Below are positions 24,084-34,643 of a stretch of 64,000 bases of DNA, piece by piece. The stretch's first letter is position 1. Each line of letters starts with the position of its first letter. The stretch is from Cladopsammia gracilis (taxonomy: Eukaryota; Cnidaria; Anthozoa; Scleractinia; Dendrophylliidae): the NCBI GenBank assembly GCA_022457155.1, contig JAJGOT010000059.1, forward strand, positions 2,117,001 through 2,181,000, written 5' to 3'. The notes under the pieces are model-generated. The model was not told the DNA's origin. It searched no databases and saw only the letters and a program-made list of their open reading frames with translations. The translations under genes and the position numbers were made by a program.

Positions 24084-24457
24084 TATAATTATACAATGTA
24101 CTGAATTCTACGCGCATTGTGATTGGTCATTACCTATGATCTATTAGAGTACAGACGCACAGTTGAAGTCATGGAGAATTTGTTTTCTCTGTTTCGTCCA
24201 ACATGGCGGAAAGTTTTGAAAATGTGGATGAGATTATTTCGGAAAGGGTAAGCGCAGGCATCGAAAAAATGTTTAGCAGGATTTATTGACGATTAAGAAA
24301 AAGACAAATCCAAAGTAAAAAGTAGTTTCACTTGTCAACAGCTTCTGCTAAACAGAGAAAAAAATTCTCCATAACATCAGCTGTGTGTCTCCACTCTAAT
24401 TGGTCATAGCTTATGAGCAAACAAAATGCGCGTAGAATTTAATGTATTGTATAATTA
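24084..24457. mobile_element. Inverted-repeat MITE in unit B'
   Basis: Copy of 8691-9064, with the candidate leader exon at 24203-24247. Confidence 0.7.
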
Positions 24458-25456
24458 AAGGAATATTGTCCTACCGAAAAAAACGAAATTGTGTTAACTT
24501 AATTGCTGCGAGCCCGGAGAGGAGCAGCAAACTATTCTTAAAGAGAGCCCTATGTTACCTCATGGGATCCCTGTGTTGCGATTTTTGTTAGTCACGATGA
24601 TTTTGAGCATTCATCTGTTCAGTGGTGTCGTGCGCTGCTTGCTTCGCCTACGTTCAGAGCAAGGTAAGCGCCATAATTTGCGGAGGAAAAATACTTCTTT
24701 TTGCGTATGTGAGTTATGATGTTGCAAGGATCGCTTAGTCAGCTGATCACTCGTGACTTGCCACAAGCAGCATACACAATCACACTTCTATGCAGTCTTC
24801 CTCTTTTTGATTGTGTTCTTTTAACCGGCATTTTACGGTATACAGGTACTCAGATATTTCCCTGCCTGCCCTCCTACTCAATCAATAAGTTCAGAGACAG
24901 TGCTTGCATATCTTACCATATGCAGGAAGCATGGCCTCCCTAGCCGCTCTTGGACGATGAAAAAGTTTCGTTTTCTCCTCAACTGTGGAAAATGAAAACA
25001 TCATTAATAAAAAATGTCAGCACTTAAAAGTTTGGCCAAATGGGTCTTCGATATTATAACGAACAAATTAAATGGCTGATAGTTAGCCATAATGTACTCA
25101 GCACTCGTTTTGCTTGTTTCCTGTAAAGAAGGAATTTCTATTGTAAGCTCATATGCTGTGATGAGTAACAGCTGTAATGTACTTAAAGTCAGATCATTCA
25201 ACATTTGCAACAAGGATATGCGTCCATGTAATAATTATATCAAACATGAGGAAGATTGTTTTATCAGGATTTTCAATCACCGACAAGTGGGTTGGAAAAA
25301 CGAGGCACAGCCGAGTTTTTTAAAGTGTTTGGATACCTGTTGAAACCTTCTTCCGATTGTTCACATAGCTTCTCAAACTGATCATTGTAGATACAGAAAT
25401 GAATAAAATCGCCAAAATATGTTAATTAACATTGAGTTTCCAAACCACGGTCCACC

Positions 25457-25625
25457 ATTCGCCACTTTAGACACGAGAAGGAAACTGGGCCGAGTGAACG
25501 TTCGCAACGACTTCTGTGACTGTTACTGGAGACAGAGATAAAAGAAGCGTCCCCTGTAACGATCCCAGATGTCGTTGCGAAAGTTCACTCAGCCCAGTTT
25601 CCTTCTCGTTTCTAAAGTGGCGAAT
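25457..25625. mobile_element. 169-bp MITE, unit C
   Basis: Diverged by a few bases from 7449-7617, with the same inverted ends and the same site in the unit. Insertion therefore preceded amplification of units B and C. Confidence 0.78.
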
Positions 25626-25913
25626 CACGCCATCATGCCATCACGCTTTTGATTTTCTTTGTTCAAACTTGATAAATTTTTCATGAGTTTGAGATTGATT
25701 GAAATGGGCTGTTATAAAATAGTTTTAACAACAAATTCCAATTTGCATGTAATGAGCTCCAAAAACATAAATGAACCGTCTGCAATTCGCCCCTGATTCG
25801 GTCACAGAGAGTACAGAGAGGTGTCTCGGACAGGTGAAGGCGAATTGAACAACTTTAGTAATGAAGGTTTAAAGCTTAAACACAGCTTGCAAAACTACTT
25901 TTAATTAGCTCAC

Positions 25914-26223
25914 CTTCAACTTCCAGTAACATCAACAGGTATTTGCTCAAATCCACTCGGCCCACGACTTCCAACAATTCAACCAAACGGGTAAGGTTGT
26001 TTGCGGAAAGCAATTCAGCCTCCATCATAAGAGAAAATAGCTGATATGGACGCTGTACCTCTTCTAATTTCCTTTTGGGTAGATCATCTTGTAGATCAAA
26101 CTTCATTTTGTTGAGGTCATCGCTGGTTAGTTGATCCGAAATGGACATCAAATGTTCTTTAAACTGAAGGGACTCGTCCGCTATGAGAAAATCATAAATG
26201 AACTTGTTGCTTTCTTCGAGCTT
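25914..26223 (-). CDS. Death effector domain exon, unit C
   Basis: Third DED exon in transcription order before the caspase-like exon. Open over about 103 codons, with the same helix pattern, RVDL motif and phase-1 donor. It differs from unit B by a few codons (for example Gln for Arg and Asp for Tyr near helices 1-2, Glu for Lys near helix 4). Changes are substitutions only; the frame is kept in all five exons. Confidence 0.72.
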
Positions 26224-26703
26224 CTTTCAGTTTCAATCAAAACCCACCAGAATGTTTATCTTCAAAAAGATGGCCTTATTTGGCCGTATGGTGTCTGAAC
26301 TGCAGACAGGGGGTTTTATTAATTAAAAGTAAATAAATTTTGTTTGTTGAAGACACGATGTCAACTTTGATGTACGGTATGGGTGTTAGAATCAAACCTA
26401 TTTGTTTTTGTTGTTTGTAATCCTGAAAAAATGTGTAAACAAGTGGGTTTTTTATGATTCTGTGTAAATGAAGTAAATCTTGATAACCATAAACTTGCTA
26501 ATCAAAGAAAGCTTCCGTTCTACACTCTTCCGTAAAAATGAGCAGGCTTACACTCTCATATTATTATAACATGCAGGGCGGTCCTCAAAGAAACTTTTCA
26601 CTGGAACACAAGAAGAAAAAGATGAGAAAAGGATGAGAAAATTGCCTCCTTTGTTGACCAAGGACTCTTAAATAGACACTGTCTCACCGAAATAACATGG
26701 GTT

Positions 26704-29154
26704 TATAATTATACAATACACTGAATTCTACGCGCATTTTGATTGGTCATCACCTATATGATCTATTAGAGTACAGACGCACACCTGTTGTTCTTTATAC
26801 AATGTGCTGAGTTCCACGCGCATTTTGATTGGTTATTACCTATGGTCTATTAGAGTACAGACGCACAGCTATTGTTCTTTATACAATGTATTGAATTCTA
26901 CGCGCATTTTGATTGTCATGACCTATGGTCTATTAGAGTACAGACGCACAGCTATTGTTCTTTATACAATGTACTGAGTTCACACACGCAGCTTCATTAC
27001 CTGTGATCTATGAGAGTACAGACACACAGCTATTGTTCTTTATACAATGTACTGTATTCTACGCGTGTTATGATTGGTCATTACCTATGATCTATTAGAG
27101 TACAGACGCACAGCTATTGTTCTTTATACAATGTACTGAATTCTACGCGCATTTTGATTGGTCATTATCTATGATCTATCAGAGTACAGACGCACAGCTA
27201 TTGTTCTTTATACAATGTACTGAGTTCTACGCGCATTTTGATTGGTCATTACCTATGATCTATTAGAGTACAGACACACAGCTGTTGTTCTTTATACAAT
27301 GTACTGAGTTCTACGTGCATTTTGATTGGTCATTACCTATGATCTATTAGAGTACAGACACAGCTATTGTTCTTTATACAATGTACTGAGTTCTACGCGC
27401 ATTTTGATTGGTCATTACCTATGATCTATTAGAGTACAGACACACAGCTGTTGTTCTTTATACAATGTACTGAGTTCTACGTGCATTTTGATTGGTCATT
27501 ACCTATGATCTATTAGAGTACAGACACAGCTATTGTTCTTTATACAATGTACTGAGTTCTACGCGCATTTTGATTGGTCATTACCTATGATCTATTAGAG
27601 TACAGACGCACAGCTATTGTTCTTTATACAATGTACTGAGTTCTACGCGCATTTTGATTGGTCATTACCTATGATCTATTAGAGTACAGACACACAGCTG
27701 TTGTTCTTTATACAATGTACTGAGTTCTACGTGCATTTTGATTGGTCATTACCTATGATCTATTAGAGTACAGACACACAGCTGTTGTTCTTTATACAAT
27801 GTACTGAGTTCTACGCGCATTGTGATTGGTCATTACCTATGGTCTGTTAGAGTACAGACGAACAGCTATTGTTCTTTATACAATGTACTGAGTTCTACGG
27901 GCATTTTGATTGGTCATTACCTATGATCTATTAGAGTACAGACACACAGCTATTGTTCTTTATACAATGTACTGAGTTCTACGGGCATTTTGATTGGTCA
28001 TTACCTATGGTCTATTAGAGTACAGACGCACAGCTATTGTTCTTTATACAATGTGCTGAGTTCCACGCGCATTTTGATTGGTCATTACCTATGATCTATT
28101 AGAGTGGAGACGCACAGCTATTGTTCTTTATACAATGTACTGAGTTCACACGCGCAGCTTCATTACCTGTGATCTATGAGAGTACAGACACACAGCTATT
28201 GTTCTTTATACAATGTACTGAGTTCTACGCGCATTTTGATTGGTCATTACCTATGATCTATTAGAGTACAGACACACAGCTATTGTTCTTTATACAATGT
28301 ACTGAGTTCTACGCGCATTTTGATTGGTCATTACCTATGATCTATCAGAGTACAGACACACAGCTATTGTTCTTTATACAATATACTGAGTTCTACGCGC
28401 ATTTTGATTGGTCATTACCTATGATCTATTAGAGTACAGACACAGCTATTGTTCTTTATAATGTACTGAGTTCTACGTGCATTTTGATTGGTCATTACCT
28501 ATGATCTATCAGAGTACAGACGCACAGCTATTGTTCTTTATACAATGTACTGAGTTCTACGCGCATTTTGATTGGTCATTACCTATGATCTATTAGAGTA
28601 CAGACACAGCTATTGTTCTTTATAATGTACTGAGTTCTACGTGCATTTTGATTGGTCATTACCTATGATCTATTAGAGTACAGACGCACTGCTATTGTTC
28701 TTTATACAATGTACTGAGTTCTACGCGCATTTTGATTGGTCATTACCTATGATCTATTAGAGTACAGACGCACTGCTATTGTTCTTTATACAATGTACTG
28801 AGTTCCACGCGCATTTTGATTGGTCATTACCTATGATCTATTAGAGTACAGACGCACAGTTGACGTCATGGAGAATTTGTTTTCTCTGTTTCGTCCAACA
28901 TGGCGGAAAGTTTTGAAAAGGTGGATGAGATTGTTCCAGAAAGGGTAAGCGCAGGCATCGAGAAAATGTTTAGCAGGATTTATTTACAATTAAGAAAAGG
29001 ACGAATCCAAAGTAAAAAGTAGTTTCACTTGTCAACAGCTTTTGCTAAACAGAGAAAAAAAATTCTCCATGACATCAGCTGTGCGTCTCCACTCTAATTG
29101 GTCATAGCTTATGAGCAAACAAAATGCGCGTAGAATTCAGTGTATTGTATAATT
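26704..29154. mobile_element. MITE inflated by an internal minisatellite
   Basis: The same inverted-repeat element that is about 375 bp elsewhere, here 2.45 kb because a segment of its left arm is tandemly repeated. The right arm and loop are unchanged, and the candidate leader exon (28900-28944) follows the array immediately. Confidence 0.75.
26716..28862. repeat. 84-bp minisatellite, about 25 copies
   Basis: Unit of about 84 bp starting TTCTTTATACAATGTACTGA. Each copy contains a reversed CCAAT box in ATTGGTCA and the run GATCTATTAGAGTACAGAC. Variants include 80- and 82-bp units lacking CA or ACAC, two copies with a degraded centre (about 26975-27000 and 28145-28170), and a higher-order alternation of GCGCA/GTGCA forms. 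Units A and B contain just one copy, so the array arose locally in unit C. Confidence 0.92.
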
Positions 29155-29340
29155 AAAGGGATATTGTCCTGCCGAAAAAACGAAATTGTGTTAACTTAAT
29201 TGCTGACGGGAGCAGCACACTATTTTTGAAGCGATCCCTGTGTTACCTGATGGGATCCCTGTGTAGTCACGACGATTTTGAGCATTCATGTGTTCAGCGG
29301 TGTCGTGCGCTGCTTGCTTCCCCTACGTTCAGAGCAAGGT

Positions 29341-30945
29341 AAGTGCTATAATTTGCGAAGGAAAAATACTTCTATATGCGCATCTGAGCGATGATGGTGT
29401 TGCAAGGATCGCTTATATATAGTCGGCTGATCACTCGTGACTTGCCACAAGCAGAATACACAATCACACTCCTCTGCAGTCTTCCTCTTTTTGAATGTGT
29501 TTTTTTAACTGGCATTTTACAGTATACCGCTACTCAGATATTTCCCTACCTGCCCTCCTACTCAATCAATAAGTACAAATACAGTGCTTGTATATCTTAC
29601 CTAATATACCGGTATGAAATTCGGCCGCCGTAGCTACTTCTGGACGATGAGGCATTTTCGTTTTCGTCTCACCTGTGGAAAATGCAAACATTAATAAAAA
29701 ATGTCAGCACTTAAACGTTTGGCCAAATGGGTCTTGGATATTATAAGGAACAAATTAAATGGCTGATAGTTAGCCATGATGTACTCAGAACTCACTTTGC
29801 CTGGTTTCTGAAAAGAAGGAATTTCTATTTTAAGCACATATGCACACGATGAGTGACAGTGGTTAGTTACTTAAATTCAGATCATTCAACATTTGCAACA
29901 AAGACATGCAATCAACAACTGAGATAAGCTGATGATAATTAATTTTAATAGCAGCCAACAAATTCCAATTTGTAATAGCCCCAAAAATAGATACTCAGGA
30001 ACCGTCTGTAATTGGACAACGGACACTTAATTCGCCCCTAATTCGGCTACAGAGAGTACATTCATATAAAAAGTAACCTAACTTTTTAAAATGTATGTTA
30101 AAGTTATATTATATGGTTATATATCGCTTAGTTAGATCACTCGTGACTTGTCACAAGTAGCATACACAATCACCTGACACTTCTCTGCATTCTTTCAGAA
30201 GTGAGTCTTTTTGAATGTGTTCTTTTCGGCACTTAGCTTTGAACATTTAACTGATCTTTAAAAATAATTTTATAGATTGCTGGATTTTGCTGTTTGGTCC
30301 AAACGCTTTCACCCCTGCACATTCACCCTCGCTGAGACCTCCATACGACCTACTGTTATAATATACGGGTACAGATATTTTGCCAACGTGCCTTCCTACT
30401 CAATCAATAAGTACAAAGACAGTGCTTGTACATCTTACCATATGCAGCAGGCTCGGCCGCCATAGCTGCTGCTGGACGATGAGGCATTTTCGTTTTCGTC
30501 TCACCTGTGGAAAATGCAAACATCAATAAAAAAATGTCAGCACTTAAAAGTTTGGCCAAATGGGTCTTGGATATTATAAGGAACAAATTAAATGGCTGAT
30601 AGTTAGCCATGATGTACTCAGCACCCGCTTTGCTTGGTTCCTGTAAGGAAGGAATTTCTATTTTAAGCTGATATGCATATGATGAGTGACAGTTGTAATG
30701 TACTTAAAGTCAGATCATTCAACATTTGCAACAAGGATATGCGTCCATGTAATATATCAAACATGAGGAAGATTGTTTCATCAGTATTTTTAAACACCGA
30801 CAAGTGGGTTGGAAAAACAAGGCACAGCCAAGTTTTTTTAAAGTCTTTGGATACCTGTTGAAACATTCTTTCGAGTGTTGACATTAGCTTCTCAAACTGA
30901 TCATTAAATACAGAAATGAATAAAATCACCAAAATATATGCTAAT
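29341..30945. repeat. Decayed DED units D and D2
   Basis: Two partial units: 29341 to about 30060 and about 30061-30945. The leader is recognisable in both. In the first the sequence jumps from the DED exon's downstream flank straight into another leader, so the DED exon is deleted. No gene remains. Confidence 0.65.
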
Positions 30946-30949
30946 TAAA

Positions 30950-31122
30950 GGCCCACCTTCACCCAAAAGACGTTGCGGTCGTTTGTTTTTGTTTTGAAAT
31001 GCTCGATTGTTCATACGCGTGATCTGATTGGTTTCACACATTCAAGCATGAATTTCGTGTTACACGAAATTCAGCACAGAAAGTGATCACGGCGCGCACA
31101 GCATTTTGAGTGAAGGTCGGCC
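30950..31122. mobile_element. MITE with GGCC(C/G)ACCTTCAC ends
   Basis: About 173 bp with inverted ends GGCCCACCTTCACCCAAAA and GGCCGACCTTCACTCAAAA, and a second inverted stretch (TTTCGTGT / ACACGAAA) near the centre. Confidence 0.65.
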
Positions 31123-31162
31123 TATACATACATACATACACACACACACACATATACATATA
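31123..31162. repeat. (TACA)n/(CA)n microsatellite
   Basis: Short TACA run passing into CA dinucleotides, at the junction between a MITE and the 3' end of a LINE relic. Confidence 0.8.
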
Positions 31163-31280
31163 ACTTTATTTAAACTCGGATTTAGAAATGGCTCGAAGGA
31201 GCTGGTATCTCGGAGTATACCAATGTATAAGAAATACAGCAAAATTGATAAAAAAACATACAATGTATACACAGTAATAA

Positions 31281-31589
31281 TTATATATGAATGGCACGCT
31301 TAAAAGCAACGAGAGATTCAGAAGTTCTTATGTTATCAGGTAGCGTATTCCATACTTGAGGAGCAGCATATCTGAACGATTGTAATCCATAGTAGGTTGT
31401 AGTAACTCTTGGTAGATTCAATTTTAGGGTTCCTCTAAGGTTGTACGCCATTTTCCGTTCTTCCAGTAGTAATCTGAGATATGGTGGAGCAATTCCATAA
31501 AGAGTCTTATACATAGTGACTAGCATGTTCTGAACACGAGAAGATTCAAGATTCACAGACCCTATTATTCTAAGTAAAGTTTCATACAT
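31281..31589 (-). pseudogene. LINE reverse transcriptase C-terminal relic
   Basis: About 100 residues match the conserved C-terminal tail of CR1/L2/Jockey-type LINE ORF2: a LYGIAPPYL segment, then PRVTT, YGLQSFRYAAPQVWN, LP-x-x-IR and an FK motif. Only this tail survives, as usual for 5'-truncated LINE insertions. A shorter piece of the same relic is in block 2 at 52622-52685. Confidence 0.75.
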
Positions 31590-31726
31590 CTTACTAAGTT
31601 AATAAAACAAAATAATGTTCATGGACATGATTACTTACTCCCCCTCCACCCATGTTTCAATCAAGAGGCCGGCCGTAAATTTTATGTTTATTTGATTTCA
31701 GGTTATATTATTAGGGGCTTTAATTT

Positions 31727-32112
31727 AACCCTTTCACTCCCAGAGTCAATTATGGAGACATGTAGTGTAGTTCTAACTTTTGAGTCTGTTGACAAAATCC
31801 TATGGTGTGACCATTCAAATGAAACCTCTTCAGCAGTACTTTTGCATGGTACCATTTGTTCTAACTTTTGAGTCAGTTGATGAAATCCTATGGTGTGACC
31901 ATTCAAATGAAACCTCTTCAGCAGTACTTTTGTATGGTACCATTTGTTCCAACGTTTGAGTCTGTTGATGAAATCCTATGGTGTGACCATTCAAATGAAA
32001 CCTCTTCGGCAGTACTTCTACATGGTACCATTTGTTTTTCAATATTTTACAAAATGAAATTTGGGATTTTTCTTGAAATTTGATATTTGGCACTCTTGGG
32101 AGTTAAAGAGGT
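31727..32112. mobile_element. MITE with internal 88-bp tandem repeats (3 copies)
   Basis: Ends AACCCTTTCACTCCCAGAG and ACCTCTTTAACTCCCAAGAG are imperfect inverted repeats. Inside, an 88-bp unit is repeated about three times from 31773. The block 2 orthologue (52839-53465) has about five copies, so the array length changed after duplication. Confidence 0.7.
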
Positions 32113-32668
32113 AAAGGGGCAATGCCTCGGATCGGTTGTTTCATACAAAACAATATGTTGGCTAAGAACAAACATGTTCTGAAATGTTTGCATACAACAT
32201 TTGTCAGGCATGCATGAGCTGCTTTAACAACTCCCTGACCTGTTTTATTCAGTCTGATGATTGCCATTGAGCGTGAAACTCGAGTTACTGTTTTGTAACA
32301 TCCCATCATGTTAGTTACATATTCCTGCTCTACTTTATGCATCCACAGTGATAACAACCACAAAGTATGAATATGTAAGGCTCTACCTTTTTGTGACAGA
32401 TCAGTCCTTCCTATCTCCTCTAGGGCCCCTTGTAAGACCACCCAAGTGGCATATTCACCCCACGTTTTCTTCCACATATTAAGCATCGATATTCCTTTTT
32501 CTTCTTCTTTATCATGCCTCTTCATATCAATAGCTTTCAGGTCTTTCTTAGGAATCCCAAGGCATCTTCCAAGCCTTTTCCAGCTAGTCCCAAGACCACT
32601 TCCAATGTCATGAAGTACTGTGTCTGAAACTGGTCTGTTGTCCAGGGTTGTGGGTACCACCCCTGCAC
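32103..32668 (-). CDS. Death-domain exon, HEPN-DD gene 1
   Basis: Exon following acceptor TTATTACAG, phase 1, matching the donor of the HEPN exon at 34644 so that the junction reads FTQ-G-AGVVP. Residues from VSDTVLHDIG to ALEEIGRTDL form one death domain, with the conserved W in GTSWKRLGRCLGI and a second W in W-x-x-x-x-G. The C-terminal ~80 residues (ending at 32103) are not recognised. Death domains pair with other death domains in apoptosis and NF-kB adaptors, so this is likely the effector-recruiting end of the protein. The upstream partner is about 2 kb away. Confidence 0.72.
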
Positions 32669-32690
32669 CTGTAATAACAAAGGTATACAT

Positions 32691-33674
32691 AGCGTATACA
32701 GGTACAGTGTATATGCCTAGCGCGTAATTATCGATCCTGATGCGTCAAATTTCCTACGATGGCGAGTTCACGTGGTAAAATTTTACTGATCTTCACGAGA
32801 CGTTTTCTTCGTTTCCAACGCAATAAAAGGTGAATCAAATCATTATTTGGTTTCTATGTACATTAAAGTTTACTTAGATATCATTTGATCCGAGCCTGTT
32901 TTCCTATGTTTCGCAATATTTTTGTCTTTGTTTCGAGTGGCACGCATGGCTGACCCGCTTCGTTTCTTTGTTGTGTTTTAACCCTTGATCTGTTTTGCCG
33001 TGTTTCGTTTTTAATCCTGGGGACTTTAGCATATAATTACGCCTGATAGTGCCCAGGGAGTGACTCTTTTAAATGCAGTAGAAGGTCCCCTTAAGTCCCC
33101 ACGTTTTGTAGGACTTTATGACCGTTGAATTTTGGTCAAAATCGGCGCCAAAACGTTGTTGAAATTCGCTTCAATCGCGTAGATTCTGTTTTGGATTTTA
33201 CAGTCGAAGGAAATATCGTATTTAGTGCAATTGCAGCTTCCTTTTACGAGTTTGGTCAAATCACACGATCGTTTGACACTTTATTTATTATTTCCTTCGG
33301 TTCGAAGCTAATAAATCGCTTGATGTTCATGTTTTTACAAGTGATATGGAAGATGGCAATATTTTTCCATCTACCGGAAATCCGGAAATCGAAGTCTTAA
33401 TTGTCATCGATGCCTTTCAATTTGTCCGTGTTCATAAATAGACAAAGTCGCTGCTCTCTTTACTTTTTGGCGAAGCAAACATGTACTAAATACCGTTAGG
33501 AACCTACAAGAAGCCAGATTGGATGATGTGATATATGTTTGACTGCTAAAATCTACACATTGGACGATGCGCTTGCCTCGAGCAACTCGATGGCAAATGA
33601 CTGGTCACGCCATTTTCAGTTGATAATATAGTTCATTCGCATTGCGTCATGGGATACCTGAAAAATCCTCCTTT
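32691..33674. mobile_element. 984-bp insertion in the HEPN-DD intron of block 1
   Basis: Flanked by the 9-bp direct repeat GGTATACAT (32682-32690 and 33675-33683). Block 2 passes straight through here (about 54685-54700). No clear terminal inverted repeats and no recognisable protein; a 91-codon plus frame at 33125-33400 matches nothing I know. Confidence 0.6.
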
Positions 33675-34146
33675 GGTATACATGTAGAAAAACGGTCAAG
33701 TCATAATTATGAGCCAAGTACCAGTTCAGCACTTGTAATCTCTTGTTCTGTAACTGTGAAGTGTTATAATTGATCATGTATGGTTGGTTGTATAAATATA
33801 AAGATTTTACTCAACACAAAGAAACGTTTCATTGCATTTTTCTTGACAAAAATTAACTATTGCATTAGAAAGACTGAAGAAAAAAATTGTTGTTACCGTG
33901 GTATAATCATCTCTTAAACTGTTCACTAACAAGAAGGTAACTAGGTAATTTTGGCTGTTAAACTTGAAACCGGAGGCTACAAATGTAGAGTTTTAGTGGA
34001 TAAATGGCTGGGACAGCAGTTTACTGTCCATTTATGGAAGGTGCATGTCCATCATGTTGAGATTTGGTTGAGTAGAAATAGAGACAGTTTTCTTTATATT
34101 TACACACAGTTCTCGAATCATTACTAATTCATAGTGATAGTGGTTT

Positions 34147-34331
34147 GCAGTGTTCTCAGTTGAACCCGTAACCCATAACACCTGTGAGGTATGTCACTAC
34201 TAAGTGTTACGGTTGTGAATTAAGGTGTTTCAATACAAAGTTTAGTAAGACCATTTGGTCATGTGCCACATTGTTACGGCTGTTAATCGAAATGGAACAG
34301 TTGATAAAAAAGTTATTGAGAACCCTGGTTT
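34147..34331. mobile_element. Small insertion with 6-bp TGGTTT duplication
   Basis: About 180 bp plus one copy of TGGTTT, with the other copy at 34141-34146. Block 2 reads GTGGTTTGGAAACC without interruption near 55190. No coding content. Confidence 0.6.
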
Positions 34332-34643
34332 GGAAACCCGATCACAATTAACAAAGATTTTGGCGATTTTATTCCTTTGTTTTCACCGTATGATGATCAG
34401 TTTGAGAAGCTACAGTATATCAAAATTGACACCAGTTGGAACATGTTTCAATAATTGTTAATGATAGAGGGAAAAAAACAACTTGGCAACAGATGCGGTT
34501 TAAAGATGGGTTCTTGTACAGTGAAGTGCAGTGACTGTCATGCAAGCTGCTGCCAAAATTCTGTTGTCTTAATTGCAATGTTCCTCTCAAGAATAATTTT
34601 GTGTCAGCCAATGAGTGAGATATAATATTACTGATAATCTTAC

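Larger units (their letters stand above)
15394..24590. repeat. Young 15,393-bp-period duplication, right copy
   Basis: Second copy of 1-9197. Its left edge at 15394 runs smoothly out of the caspase-gene flank and its right edge runs smoothly into the next DED unit. This copy therefore looks like the parental arrangement. The left copy, joined abruptly to a truncated lipase at 9197, looks derived. Confidence 0.88.
24666..29340. repeat. DED array unit C, minisatellite-bearing
   Basis: Array unit without the 4.27-kb transposon, so it supplies the transposon's empty site at 25364-25366. It contains the MITE at 25457-25625, a DED exon and a greatly expanded inverted-repeat MITE (26704-29154). Confidence 0.78.

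Noticed and set aside
26716..28862. CRISPR-like array of regular repeats
   Set aside because: Units are contiguous 84-bp tandem copies with no unique spacers, the genome is eukaryotic, and a single copy exists in sister units.
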